Shown: positions 34,852 through 48,159 of the stretch, piece after piece | How the letters are laid out: each line of letters starts with the position of its first letter | Position numbering within the stretch: the first letter of the stretch is position 1 | Source: Istiophorus platypterus | Taxonomy: Eukaryota > Chordata > Actinopteri > Istiophoriformes > Istiophoridae | Assembly (NCBI GenBank): GCA_016859345.1 | Contig: CM029126.1 | Coordinates: 6,863,027 to 6,927,026, forward strand | DNA length: 64,000 bases | Direction: 5' to 3' | The notes under the pieces: generated by a model | The model's input: the letters and a program-made list of their open reading frames with translations, nothing else | The model's database searches: none | What the model was told of the DNA's origin: nothing | Made by a program: the position numbers and the translations under genes

Positions 34852-35106
34852 CAACACACCCTCATCCTTCCCATCCCTTCGTCCTCACCTCGCGTCCCAC
34901 CCTTCTCCCCTGATTGGAATCTGGAAACCCATTTGCCGTCTTGCTCTCAGACCCAACTCGGGCCGTGTCAGGTAGTCTGCGCACGTCTCCCCTTGGCGCG
35001 TGTACCCCCCCCCCTCCCCTCCGTTGCCCCTCCCTCTCTCCTCCTTTCTCTTTTTTCCATCTTTTACTCTCTTCTTTCGTCTTTATCCCCCCGCCGTCTG
35101 CTGCAG

Positions 35107-35154
35107 GCTCTGTGGAGAATTTGCCCAAATTACCTGTCATACTGGCAGCTACGT
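35107..35154 (+). other. Candidate 48-base phase-1 cassette exon (speculative)
   Basis: A long pyrimidine tract ends in CTGCTGCAG, a strong 3' splice site. After 48 bases comes ACGT|GTAAAT, a moderate 5' splice site. If joined to the exon ending at 17241, the split glycine codon is completed (G+GC) and the frame stays open through 16 codons (S-V-E-N-L-P-K-L-P-V-I-L-A-A-T...) before the donor. The exon would be symmetric (phase 1 in, phase 1 out). Without the donor the frame stops four codons on. Pyrimidine tracts followed by CAG are common in this intron, so chance is the likelier explanation. Confidence 0.15.
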
Positions 35155-38100
35155 GTAAATAAGCCTGAAAAGTGTGTCGCTTTCTCAGCTCCCCCTTCCT
35201 TCCCCCCTTGACGCTATCTCGTCTCACTTCAAAACGTCCTTCCCTTTCTTTTCAATCCATCACATCTTTCCCCCATTTTTTTTTCCCTTGCCCTCAACCT
35301 CAATCTCCCCTTGCTGTTTATACCTCCTTCTCTCTTTCTCAGTCTCCACTATCTCATTGCGCCAACCAAACTATGGGGAGGCTGGGGAAGTCTTTGTGGT
35401 TCTTTCTAGTGGGGAAAATGAGTTTGTTGCTGACTCCATGGGAGATATAGCATGCAGAGAGGCAGGCCATTGACTACCTGTCATTTAGCCTCGGGGCTTA
35501 GTGAATTAGAAATTACAGCCTTTGGTCTGCTGTCCTGCTAGCTCCAAACAACTTCGGGTGTTGGGGGCTGGGGAGAAGGAGGGAGATGGTGTTTTGAACG
35601 CGCTTATCAATGAACAAAACGCACCAACAGGATTTTTAATTTATATGTACCTCATACAATAAATATCGCAGTATCGCATTCACTGCTCTTATTAATCATC
35701 AGGCATACACGACGATGTTAAATGGCTGCTGTTTCCCCGTCTCCACACATTCGTTAGTCAAGGTGGGTGGAGGTGGGGGTGTGTGAATGAGGTCAGGGCC
35801 GAGCTCTCGGTTCAGTTTCTGCTTCGGAAGGTGCAATCATCTCTCACCCAGAGGTTACAGGTGCGAAGACTGTGATTTGGAGGGAGCGAGTTGGAGGCAA
35901 AACCTGGAGGAGGGTGTTGTAGCGATGCCGAGGGAGCGATGAAGAGGAGGACATGGAGAGGGGGGGCGCGTTAAAGCCTCGTATGCGTAACGGCTCTCAC
36001 CAGCCATCTTGCAAGATTTATCGAGCAACTGACCCCCACATCCAAATATAAGCCAATAGAGACGTGTCATCCTGATAAATGAAGAGGGATCTGGGTTATT
36101 CTGGGCTTTTTAAAAAGAAGTCTGTCTGGAAGCAAACACCCCCAACAACCGGCCTTATTCAAGGGCAGCATTTTTATTTTTTCTTTAACAAAGCTGTGCT
36201 ACTTCATCTATCAAAATACGGTGGGGACCCGACGTCTTCAGACTGACTCCTGGCGAGCCGACGGAGGTGGACATCACCAGGGTTCGCCCGCACAGATCCA
36301 GGAAGCCACTTCCGCCTCTGAAATCCAGCACTTTTTTTTTTTTTTTTTCAGCTCTCATCCTGAAGTCCAGAAGGCCACTCTCAGTGTTCATTCAGTCTGG
36401 GATTTCACGCTGTGCCTCTCTTTGTGATCAGGTAATTTATACATTTGTTCATCTTTTACACTTTTTGTGGGGGCTATGAGAGCGAGGCGCCGGCGAAGGT
36501 TTGCAGAGATGATAGCACCTGTTAGCTAAAGAGGGCTCAATCATGAGCAGTCACGCTTCACCTCACCGCGAGCCCACCATGTGGGAGAGAGGGCAAGATA
36601 TGCACACTTGGCCCAAGCTGCAGTGAGGGAGCGGTGTAGTTCTCCTAATTGGAGATGGCCCGCAGCTCTGATAAAATATGTACAGAAAAGGCGGAGGGAA
36701 TAAAACATGGGCAGGTAGAAGATCAAGACCTTACAGCATCTTTTGCGGCTGTGTGTTTCTCCGAGGTTACGCAACGCGGCGCTTCCGCACAAACACACGC
36801 GTGCAAGAGCACACACAAATACATATCCCCTCGCACACTCATGCTAAACCATGTGCAGTAATGTAATATATGCATAGCAGTCCCCTGAGGCGTGGCACAT
36901 CCATGAGGAAAGAAAGCTAAGAGAGAAATTCCTCCTTCTAGTGAATCTTATTAGCATACCTGTTGGAACGGCGCACCTCAGGGCCTTTCTTTCCACATGT
37001 GCAGTCTTCTCAGACATGGAGGAGGGAGGAGATAGAGGCAGGTGAGCAATCGGGCAGGTACATTCAAAGAAAACAGCGGCAGCTGTTCCCTTACTGGACC
37101 ATCTCTTACCCAAGCAGCTTTTTTCTCTGAACTTAAAAGAAAACAGTGGCTCCTAGAGGCAAAGTTGTGTGTCTGTGTGTGTGTGTGGGGGGGTAGCATG
37201 TTGCAGACAATGTCTTCAGATTTATTATTTATTTTTTTTCCTTTGTGGCTATCTTCCATTTACAATAGTCTGGTGCATCTGCCAGTTTGTCAGCCATGCA
37301 GGCCAGTTAGAGAAGCAACAGAGAGGACGTTAGGAGCTGTGACAGCAAACTGAGAGCGACGACTTTGATCAGGGAAGCTCTGTGACTCCACACAGCCCCA
37401 TTTACTCTGGTCTCCCCAACGCACAGCTGCCCTATTGTCACGAAGCACGGGGAAGCTTCAGGACCCTCTTCCTCACCTCCTCTGTGGCCCACTGTTCGCT
37501 TGACAAGCCGGAGCCAGGCTTGATTTCTCCCACGGCTGGTGTGCCAAAAGAGTATCGGCGGAGCAAAGGCCCAGACAAACATTCCCAATTAAAACACATT
37601 CATGAAAACGCGGGAGCCCGGGAGAAGAAAAAATATTCTATCAGCATATTGTGCTCCATTACCGTACAAGAAGAAGGAAACATGCTTTTCCTAATGAGCT
37701 CAGGATAAAATTCCCCACCATGCCATGTTGGCTTTTCAAAGCTTGATTTCACATCCATTTATCCGCCCCCTCGCAGCAAATGGGCTTGAGAATTTATGCT
37801 TTTCTACGACAGTGGTGCTATCAAAGCGGAAAGCTGCCTTTGGATGGGAGAAGAGATAATAAAATGGGTATACGACTGGATCGATACCACAGCACTTGCT
37901 TGTGTTCAGCCGGCAGCATAAAGGTGTGACGCGCTCGAGGCGAGCGCTTGAGCCAGATGGCAAGAAGACACGGTCTTGTAAAAAAGTTTTGTAGGTTTAA
38001 TTTTCTTTCTATTTCCTGAAAGAGTAATTTAGGTGTCGCAGCCAGGACATCCTTGTCTTTTTTCTGAAACGGCAATGCGTTATGTTTACGCTCTGTTGCA

Positions 38101-40356
38101 GTTTGGTCGAATGTCTTTTTTTTTTCCTTCTTCTTCCTCTTCTTCTTTTTTTTTCTGTTTTTGTTCCGTTTGATCTTTTTTTTTTTTTTTTTTTTGGTGT
38201 TTGTTTTCTTTTCTTTTCATTCACATACGCAGGACACAGACACCAAGGCGGAGCTGGATCACATACAGCTTTGGCTCTCCAAAGCTGATTGAATTCCTAA
38301 GCCCATTTCCCTTCAGAAAAGGAAACGAGAGAAAGCAGAAATTATGCATCTCCCAGGCGCTCCAAGACTATCTTCTGCCATTTCAATCTCTCCCCAATTT
38401 AACTGTGTAACAAAATCCCAAACTCAGATCGAATGATATGACCTGCCTATTCACTCTGCAGTTGTGCTTGAGATAAGCAGGAGCCTTTTTTTCTTTTTCT
38501 TCATTTGATTTCCTCCATAAACATAATTCAAACTTTTTTTTTTTTTTTTAAAAGGGGAAGCGCTGAGACAGGGAACTGTTTTGGAGTTTTCGATTGCTGC
38601 ATAGTTCCACGAAGGGAACGTTTTACATCTGTACAAATGAGCACATAATGGTATCCCCATGATGCATTATTTATTGGATTACTCCGGTGTCCAGAAGGAT
38701 CCCTGTTCAATATGTTTGCAGTGCAGGGAGGAGGGAGTGAGTGGACATGCTCAGAATTGGATTGATTCAGCATTCCACATCACGGAAGCTCTTCTTACTC
38801 ACCGGTGTTTCTCCCGACTGCCAACTTACCCTGATAGCCCAAGCACATTAACCCTTAATATCAGGCCTGAGAGTTAGCCTGAGTGCGTTTGTGCAGCACT
38901 GTCCGGCGAATGCACCGTCCGTGGCGAGTCGTGGTAGAATTCCCGGAGGAATTGCAGTTGCAGTCGGCCACGCTATTTAATGATTTTGAAAATCCTACAG
39001 GAAGTCCATCTGCAAGGACTATTAGTCAAGCTTTTGTCCCCCCCCCACACAAATGACACATAAGGGCAGTTCTATTTGATATGATTCTCCAGGCGGATAC
39101 AGCTCAGTGGGAGACCGAAGCCTGTCCAGTGTAGCCTTCCTTTGGTGAGGAGGGGGGTCGTAGACGTGCCACAGAGAATGGCCCAACCCCCCCCCCCACC
39201 CCTTACATTTCACAGGGAACAAAACTGAGTCAGAAGAAGAGGAAAAATGAGATAAGACTAAGACGAGAAGCGCTGAGAACGGGGATAAAGAAAGACAGAC
39301 GGGGAATAATAGGAGTATTTGTTGTAATGGAGCCGAGAAGTCATGGCAGTGTCAAGGGAAAACACTATACTGATGAGGGAAACACAGAGGAGTATTGTTA
39401 GCCCTGGTGGAGAGTCGTGCAAATGAAAGTTAGTGGGGGGGGAAAAGGATTTGCAGACGGGGATAATGAGATGGTCAGAGTTGAAAAGACAGCTGCACAT
39501 TGTACGGCGGGGATGAGAAAGAATCATAGAGGGAGACGAAGAAAAGGTGAGAAACAGATACAGAGGCGAGCTTGACTCATGTATTATTGCTGACCATATT
39601 GATTGAGCTGGAAAGGCGGAAAAAAAGAGAAGTACTGACTGTCTTGAAACCAAGCCCTGATGGATGGGAGGATGACAGTGGTGTTATTTAGATGAATGAA
39701 GTGTTCATTCTACACACTGAACAACATCCTAGGGCCTAGTGAGTATTTTGAGCAGTGTATATAGTTCATCTTAACTTTGTAAACAGCATCCTTTCATAGG
39801 TTTACATAAGGGAGTCATTGTTATCCCTCTAGGTTAGAGGCAGATGATCTGCTAACAGAATGATTGTCATCAACACTCCCAGGGAGGGCAAACTGCATGT
39901 TTACCATTGCTGATTGTTTTTTGAGTGACTAATACAGGCAAATACAAAATGGTTGTTGTTGCCTGTACCACTCTGCCCCCCAAGGGCAGCAACCTCTCGC
40001 AGAGGCAATTAGAAATCGAGCAAAGATACAGACATGTGAACAGAGGGAGTCGCAAGTCTGGCTCCCACTCCTCCCGGGGGGAAAAACCACTGTCTGTGAC
40101 CTTGAGCAAGGTGCACGATTTTCAGCCGGCGAGCATGTGACAAGTGCGGCAATTGCATTGAACAGTGGATCTTATCAACGTGGGAGTCATCTCATCAAGC
40201 TGACATGCAGATTATAATACGGCTGAAATAGGAGAAAGACAAAAATGTCTGTGAACAGAAGCTTTCGGCTCAGCGTGTCTGTCTGCCCTTGTCCTTGGCC
40301 CCAGCCGTGGCCTTAGTGCGTTTCTTTGTTGACTCTCTGCGATTGTGTGCGTGCCT
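35155..40356. other. Intron, no exon recognised
   Basis: 35200-35360 is strongly CT-rich and 39220-39640 GA-rich on the plus strand. T-runs lie at 36330-36349, 38176-38195 and 38534-38549, and a GT/G tract at 37164-37193. C-runs occur at 39038-39046 and 39187-39197. The phrase GTGACCTTGAGCAAGGTGCA near 40096 recalls the SINE body motif, but no tRNA-like head is preserved. No coding evidence. Confidence 0.45.
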
Positions 40357-40402
40357 GCGACGCGCCCGCGACGCGCCCGTGACGCGCCCCGGCGACGTGC
40401 CC
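40357..40402. repeat. 11-bp CpG-rich minisatellite
   Basis: GCGACGCGCCC occurs twice in tandem (40357-40367 and 40368-40378), then as GTGACGCGCCC (40379-40389), then as a degenerate GGCGACGTGCCC (40391-40402). It is followed by GCGCGCGCGGCC near 40417-40427. This makes a small, very CpG-dense island in AT-rich intron. Confidence 0.85.
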
Positions 40403-43400
40403 TCGGATGTGTTTTGCGCGCGCGGCCGATCTGCGGCTAGAGCCATCCCTCAGGTGTCCGATATCTGATCGCCTTGATTGATCGGCCCAAGGAGAGCGTG
40501 ACATTCAGCTCGTGCTATCGCACCGCGAGCTCACCCAGTAAGGCTTTAGAGCAACGGAGGTAGAGCCCTTTGTTACTGGAAGTTAATTAGGCCTGCTTGA
40601 ACCACACAAGTTAAAAAGAAGAAGAAAAAAAAAAAAGGAGAAAAGACAGGGTAGCGCTCGCGTTGATTTCCCAGCAGTGGATGACTGTTCGATGAAGCTT
40701 TCCACATCTACGACGCAGGAGGGGGTTGGGGGGGGGGCTTCCTTCTTTTTGCTGTGAGGCAAGTCCCCCGGGATGCCAGCCCTCGTCTTCAGAGGAGACG
40801 GAGAGGCTTTTAGTGGGGCTCCAGGCAGCAAGGGTGGTGCCCCCCGTATGCATTGATCTCTCTGCGCTTTTACCATTGGGAATGTCACCCATGTCAATGG
40901 AATACACCCAGGCGTGGCCATAAGTCAAGATGCATTGTAACCGCATCGTGGGGGCTTCACACAGAATACTCGCGGTTGCCGTCAATACGTCTTTATGCCG
41001 AATGAATACTGCATGAAATGCTGACTTCACTAATGGAATTTAATGGTCTGAGATGGTGTACGGCACTCGTTTACCTTGCTGAATGCATCACTGCCATTCT
41101 CGGGTCTCTGCAGTGGCTTCCAGTGTGCCATTAGCTTACAAATGCTACCAATTTTCTGTGAATTTATGTGGTGTTGGAGTAAAATACATATTCGACTGGC
41201 TTTATTATACGATTCCTTTAAAAACAGGATAGACACATTTCGAGTTCTCCTGTGCCCTTGACTGAATTAGACATTTTTAAGCAGACCATTATCCACCTTA
41301 CATCCAGAACTCCCTTCCATGAATTTATCCGTTTCATTTTAATTAGTTTGTGTCTCTCCTTTGAATTTAAATGCCTTATGTTGTATTTCTCACCCAAGCC
41401 TTCTCCATCTCTTTTCCTCTTAAATAGAGCACTTTGAAATACATTTGAATTGCTTTGAGTGGAGATACACTCGCCTTTGCCTTACAAGGAAGTTCTGGTT
41501 CATGTTGCAGCCTAATATGATATAATGCTCCTTTATGTGAGGGCATATAGGACAAAAGATCATGCTCATTCAATGAATGGTCTTTTCTTAGCTGCTCCAC
41601 AATGCCACTTTTTGAATAAAGAGCACTGAGACACCACGACAGCAATCTCCCAGTCAGTCAAACGTCCATGAAGGTTTCTCTAACAAAGCTCTCCCAGTGA
41701 CCGCCAACAAGGAAAAAGTCCTCTTTCTCTCTGCATACCCAGGAAGACCTATGCTCACATAACTTGACATGATAATCGCCTTATGGAAAGTTTTTTTTTT
41801 TTTTTTTATCGAGTGTTTAATTCTATTAAAGGGGAATTAATAGCAGGAGTTATCCTGATCTCCAGAGTGGTGCCAGAAGACAGTGGATCCCCCCTGGATC
41901 TAGATCAGGAATGCTACTAGCGGAGGATCCCACTAGACATCATTAACATTATCTTGACTTGACTCGAAGCAGAGACAGATTCACTGTCTTCAGTTCCAGA
42001 ACAATGTCCTGAGTAATCCCCAGTCGCGAAAGCCCTCTGTGAAATGTGGGCCCATCGCGCAGCCATTACTAAAGGTGAGTAAAAGCAGATAAAAGGATTT
42101 CATAGATAATTGAATAAACATAATTCAGGTTTTGTTTCCATCTGGATCTGCTCTGTTGTTGTGGTGCCAGCATTAATATATTATTTATTTGTTTATCTAT
42201 TCGTTTTTTGTTGCTTTTGGTTTTTTTTTTAATTGGTGGCATTGCCGTGATATGGCTCGTATCTGCTGACCTTGTAGTCCCCATTGTGATTTTGGTCTGG
42301 CCAGCAGCCACGGTCATCAGCGGCAGTTACGCCCGTCTTTGATCATCAGCTGGGAGGGCAGAGCCTCACACTTCACAGAACCTGGTTGCCTCCCGCCCCT
42401 GCACACTGTACACCTACCTGTCTCTCCCTACAGCGCGCTGTGTCCTTCCAAACTCCTTTAGCTGCACTCCAGATGTCCACCACGGTAAACAGGATGGAGG
42501 AAGGGGAGGCGGTTGTGGAAAAAAAGGAACAACTTTGTAAATATTGCCAAGTCATACAGGTACATGCTGCAAGGCCTTATCAGATTCAATAACACAGTCC
42601 AACGAGACCACGGTGCCTTGCTGTTAAATCATTTCCACTTACACGAAAAATCTTTGTTTTTCCTGCTAAAAACATCGTCACAAAACATGCACGCTCGGTA
42701 TTCTGTGTTGCTCTAATTAGCGGCTGGAAGAATGAACCAAGGAAGCAGCGGGTTCAGAATGAGATGAATAATTTTGCGCTGAAGCAGAATGCCTGTGACA
42801 CTATTGAACATGTGGCCTCAGATGCTGCAGAGCTGATGTAATTGCATATGTTGCAGTCACTACTTGTTTAGTTCCTAGAGATCAAAGGCCGTTACCAACA
42901 TTTCCTTAATGTGTGTGTGTGTATTTTTCTGAGGTCAACGTGTCCTTCTCTCACCAGTCACTTAATGCAGGGCACCTACTAAACCTTTCATAATTTGCTA
43001 ATGTAGCATTTCAGTACCGGGGTCAGCTGTAATAATACATTTCTCAGAATATTTAGCCTTATCCGGGGATTTGCTCAGAAAGCGCTATTAATGTTCCATT
43101 CCAATTTGTTATTGGTAAACACTGTGAAATTGCATGAGTCAACAGCTTCACTGTGTAGCTGATTTGCATGAGTTTGCCTTTTGAAACAACATCCACCCTC
43201 TTAAAGTATGTTTTTAGTCTGCAGCAGCTGGTCCGTAGCTCAGTGCTACATCAAGCACTGGATACTCCGTCTCCCACCAAGAATGGAAGATTTTAATTTT
43301 CTTTTCGATGCAGGCGTCTGTAGCATTGAGCGTCAAAAACCAGACTAAATTATATGATCTAGGATGGTATTTCATCTGCTGTGCTGAGTAAATCCTAATG

Positions 43401-44549
43401 ACTGGTTTTTGGATGGACTAACATCCGTCTTCCCTGTAGATCCGCGTCTTTTATTTATTTTTTTATTTATTTTTTGCCGTGAAGGGTGTTTATTTTTCCC
43501 CTTCCTGAAAATGCCAAACTTTACAAGCCATAAAATTCTCTGCTACCTCGCAGTGGCATTGAACATATCTAATGTGTATTTTTATCACGCCTTTGAAAAT
43601 GGGTGGCTGCCAAGTGGAAGGATAATAAGATGTGGAACGTGCGGGTGAATTTTAAAACAATTCCAATTTTGCCCTCCGTTTCCATTATCATAATCTTCAA
43701 AGATGCTTGTCTTGTTCATTTTGCTCATGACCCTGGCAAGTAAGTCATTGAATTTCCTGAAATAACTGCAAATAAGAGAGCCATCATTAAGATCCCCAGT
43801 GTGTAGGAGTGATAGGACAGCGGAGACTTCGGATATGAAAGGACATCCAGTTGATGGCTTTGCAAATGATCTGAACTCAACTCATGACATGAATGCAAAT
43901 CCGTCAAGTTTTCCTCTTCCCTTCCAGTGCTGACCGACCCCCATAATTAGATGAGTGCTGAGAGATGTGCTCGGCTTGTGGCAGCAGCGATGTGAAAGAG
44001 AGTTAAGTGTTTTTATACACGGTTAAAAAGGTTGTAACACCGATAGTAACATTGTACCTTGAGTTGACTCAGCACAGTTGTTTTAATCTCATGGGAAAAT
44101 TTTTTGAGGAAATGTCTGACTTGGGTTTTTGTGCTGGATTTATCCGCTCCGTTGCTCGTTGCCAGGGCTTTTCTGCCAGAATAATGTGCTCGAGTTGGGG
44201 TGGGTAATTTTTCTATATGAGTTTCAGCGCCAATACCGAAACAATACTTTTAACGCATTAAACCGAGGAATGTCTCACTACAAAGCACCTTTGTTCCTCA
44301 AACAGAAATATCCCAACCTTTTCAAAGCATCGGCACTTTATGCTGCACAAAAAAAGCTTTGCCTAAATAATACAGTCTATTCTAAAAGCGGCAATGTTTT
44401 GAGATTTCTTGATATAGATCAGGAAACATTTGATCAAAGAATAAACGCTACTAAGAAATTGTTTTATCAGAACTCATTTTAGTCCATACTCGCCTGGATG
44501 CCCTGCCCCAGTCACCCAAAGCAACAACAATTAAGGTCTGTTTGTACCA
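40403..44549. other. Intron, no exon recognised
   Basis: Contains A-rich and G-run simple sequence (40620-40640, 40725-40738), a T-run at about 41791-41808 and T/ATTT-rich DNA at 43449-43475. 42960-43210 is repeat-free and has an octamer motif. A 117-codon plus-strand frame at 44129-44482 has no recognisable domain and no splice or start context that would support it. Confidence 0.45.
42960..43210. promoter_or_regulatory. Candidate regulatory element with octamer motif (unproven)
   Basis: ATTTGCAT at 43162-43169 is a perfect POU/octamer site inside AGCTGATTTGCATGAG. Around it are TAAT cores and CAATTTGTTATTGG near 43101, with no simple repeats. POU factors act in neural enhancers. The combination is suggestive only. 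Confidence 0.25.
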
Positions 44550-45010
44550 GTTCTGGTAGGTGTGGTGCAGACTCAAAAGCAGGACTCAGAGGCAGAGCAG
44601 GGAGGGTTAGTTAGAGGTTTACTTGGTCACTGTTCAGAAAAAAACAAAACAAAAAAACCCCAACCCAAAACAAGGCTAGCAAGAGGAGGTCAATCAGCCA
44701 GGGCGAACAAGTCCAGAAAGGGAGGCAGACAAAGAAGCAACCCCCTCCAAAAAAAAACAAAACAAGCAGACATCATAAACTGAAAAGCAGAACAGAAAAG
44801 ACCAAGATGCAAGGAACAGTACTGTAGCACAAAAGCCATCTGTGAGGAGGACTGGTGTTTGCGGGCAAGTATATAGTATTCACCTAGTGGGGTTGATGAG
44901 GGGCAGGTGTGGAAATTAAGAGCAGGTGTGCAGGGAGGTGTGGAGCTCAGGGGGACTGGGCATGTCCAAGAGCACCTTTTAGACAGGTGGACAATAGCAG
45001 GGACCGGACC
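44550..45010. mobile_element. Possible decayed dispersed repeat
   Basis: Phrases such as GACTCAAAAGCAGGACTCAG, GAGGTTTACTTGGTCACTG, 'GATGAGGGGCAGGTGTGGAA' and AGCAGGTGTGCAGGGAGGTG follow the order and wording of a common teleost repeat class that has a purine-rich, CA-poor body. A-rich insertions (44640-44670, 44745-44765) interrupt it. I cannot assign it to a family and saw no terminal repeats or target-site duplications. Confidence 0.35.
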
Positions 45011-48000
45011 ATTAATGAATGAACTAGGGGAAGTACCGGAGGTCTAAAGTGGAAAGGAGAGGCATAGAATGTGTCCTTATGAGAGGAGATTCTGGAAAAC
45101 TGCCTCTCCGGGGATCCGTCGATATCGCTCTAAACTTTGCTCCCAAGCGCTCAGCAGCTAACGTCCTAAACACAAAAAACCCCGCTCTTAAATCCGCCAC
45201 AACCAGAGGAGAAAATATATAATTAGTTTTGCCTCTCAGATCATTATGGGGGGGGGTCATTAGGAAAGGATCATTTCAGACCATCAGATCATCGAGGGGA
45301 ACTGGCCAATGAACCAAGATAAAGCCGATTCACTTTACAATAAATTAATGATAATACTTGATTCTATTTCAGTGTGTTTTGTCCAATTTGTTGATTGTGT
45401 TGTCGTAGTCTACCAGCGGGATTTAAAGCTTGGATGTCAGATGAATGGGAGGATGCGAGACTCAAAATCTATTTGATGAATCATTCTTTGTCTTAATATT
45501 TATTCATTAGATTCAATTATTTTCACTCTGTAATAACATATTTAGAGGATGCTATCAGTAAAGTAAATATTGAGATAAACCAGGATAATAACAACCTCTG
45601 CAGCAACATTCCATTGGGAATATAATTATGGTAATTGCATTTTTTCATTTTTAGTTACATTATTCAAGAGTGTATTCAGAATTAAGGATCACTGTCTGCT
45701 CTTTTGCATAGTGTATATACTGTAGGCTATATTTGCATGGTATCACTCATTATCCCAATACATTGCTATTTACATGTTACATTTTCAGTGTTGTGACTGC
45801 AGAGCTCCTCTGTTAATGTAGATAGGGGATCTTTGCCAAGCCCGGGGCTTCCATTACACTGTTTTACAAGCCTCCCCTGAAAGACACTAAGCCCCAAGGT
45901 GAGTGGTGGTATCCATACTTGGCCTACTTAGCTGAACTCTCCTTCTCCACTACTGTTTCCATTGTTTCTCTTCCCCTTAACAGCGTATCGTCATAATTCA
46001 TTGCAATTGATTGAGAACCGAGCTGAAATATGAGTTTCCAAGTTATGATTTTTCTAAACTCAGCTGCTGATCAGACTGATAATTTCAGAGCATTACAAAA
46101 AGAAGATGGTTTTATCAAAATTCCTAATTCTAGAAATACACTGGTAATTGATAATATGTGCATTATCTTTTTGGTAAATGCTACTACTGAATCTCTAAAC
46201 TACTAGTCATTTGGGAATTGACTTTTATTATTCTTATCATTTACCAACCACTAAAACATGTTCATTTCACAGCTTTAGTCGTTGCTAGAGATCAGTCAAA
46301 ATGATAATAGTTGAGAATTTCCTGCACAACTGTGGATACATGGTATTGTCAGTGATCATCTGCCTTCTAGTGTGATTTTTGAAGGAACGTTTGCAGTCTT
46401 TCGTTAGCAAAAATGTGTGCGCACAAGGTGTCGCAGCGTGTCACACACACACAACCTCAGGATTTGCATCTGTGCCGGAATTTATGCATCGGTGTCAATG
46501 CTCTAAAATCCGCTTAGCACATTTTTATACATTTGATCTCGTTCGAAGCTGTCTGATTCTACACGGCACTGATGAGCTCTCACTGTATCTCATCTGCAGG
46601 TGAGAGGATGTCATATATTTACGTATAGTTATAGTCGAGCAGTTTCCTCATGTTTCTCTTTGCATGGACGTCGTGGCTCTATAGCACATTTGCAGAGACA
46701 GAGCCTTTCTTTGCACCAGTGTTCGAAAAGACAAATTTCAGCACTGCACTGAAAGAGGACATGGAAAACGATTTCATTTCTATTTGTTTATCTAATAGAG
46801 CTACCGTGCGCGCTGCCTCCGTAACCCTGAGTGGTAAAGGGTCAATGCGGGGTGTACAGAAAAGCTCAGATGTGTTAAGAAGCAAAATCCTGCACTTACC
46901 CTCAAGGTTCTTTCCTGTAAGACTTGGTGCATAGCAATTTGGGATCAAGGGACACAGCTGGGGACAAAGAAAACTGAGTTGGCTATGATTTGCTGTGCTA
47001 TATACATACCGAGCACCGTTCTACCTGGCACTGCAGAAAACTAAAGGCGGTGAGAAGAGAAATGCAGTGCAGCACTTTGATCCATTTTAAGGTGTGTCGC
47101 GGCCACATGGCGCTGCTGTGATATAAATTACCATAGAGGTACGGTAAATAAATAAAAAACAGAGACGCCGGACCCCATTGGAGGTTATAGGATTGTAATT
47201 TAACTCAATATTCACACAGAGGACAAGGTAACAAGCATAAAATCCCCTACACCTGGCCGTGGCGCATGTCCAACTGCCTGTCGGCAGCGCGGAGCCGCCG
47301 GCGGCCCAGGGACTGAAGTGACACGCCGCACGCTTTTCTTTCCCCCTGCCGGTGCTACTCCCATTGAGACTTATTGTTTTATTCTGTCACTTATTCGCTT
47401 CATAGCTGCCTTAATCTAATGCAATTTAAGCCACTTACATTTTTCATATAGTGCACATTAGTGAGTTAGTACTGCCTGAGTGGGCCAGGTTAAGGACCTT
47501 CCTGAAGGACATTGTCACTGTTACACACGCTCTCTCATCTTTGGGACATATTCACTGTGTTTTCCACTTTCTTTTACCCCTCCTCCCTCCCACCGGACCT
47601 GTGTGTTGTGGATGCAGGGGCTACTTGATGCTGGGCCTCCTCAATAGGTGGTTCACCATCATTTGCAGGCTTGAGTGCCCTGGTTCTACTCCAAAAGCCA
47701 GTCTTTTGTTTTCATGACTTTTCTGCTCTTTTATTGACCGGACACTATATCACGCTGCATGAGAGGAGAGGCCGAGAAGTGAGGTGGTACAGGAAATAAA
47801 GACAAACATAAATCTCTCAGGTCTCAGCGGCTCACCTAAGCCGGGGCATAATGCTGTCTAGTAAATGACAGAGTTGTGGCTTAACATTAACATCACACAT
47901 ACAATGGCTGGCAGTACAGAGATAATGTGAGTGTTTTATGTATGTGTGTTTTATTTGTGCAGTTTATGAACATGTTTCAGCCCTGATGAGCAGGTTCATC

Positions 48001-48124
48001 TCCCCTCCCCTCACTCGCTTAGTACAGCTTGTTAACATATGGGATGGCAGGCCGAGGCCAGACCTTACTTTCCATTCGGTATTTCAGGTTTACATAATAG
48101 TTAAAATGTGCTTTACTTATGGAG

Positions 48125-48159
<35 letters not shown>

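Larger units (their letters stand above)
29021..35106. other. Intron, no exon recognised
   Basis: Contains T- and A-runs (31741-31755, 31990-32003), a T/ATT-rich block (33205-33242), CA and GT microsatellites (33366-33420, 33809-33844), A20 at 34507-34526, C12 at 34641-34652 and (TCC)n at 34822-34851. 31420-31640 and 30290-30460 are repeat-free AT-rich stretches that could be regulatory. 34120-34360 is locally GC-rich. The plus strand turns pyrimidine-rich from 34790 on. Confidence 0.45.

Noticed and set aside
38890..38925. REST/RE1-like silencer (CAGCACTGTCC)
   Set aside because: The two half-sites do not match the consensus spacing or orientation.
40060..40135. SINE-like phrase GTGACCTTGAGCAAGGTGCA
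   Set aside because: Only one short body phrase is recognisable, with no tRNA head or tail, so it is too weak to annotate.
44129..44482. 117-codon plus-strand frame in otherwise repeat-poor DNA
   Set aside because: No domain, no acceptor/donor pair, start context poor, and residue order looks like translated AT-rich intron.
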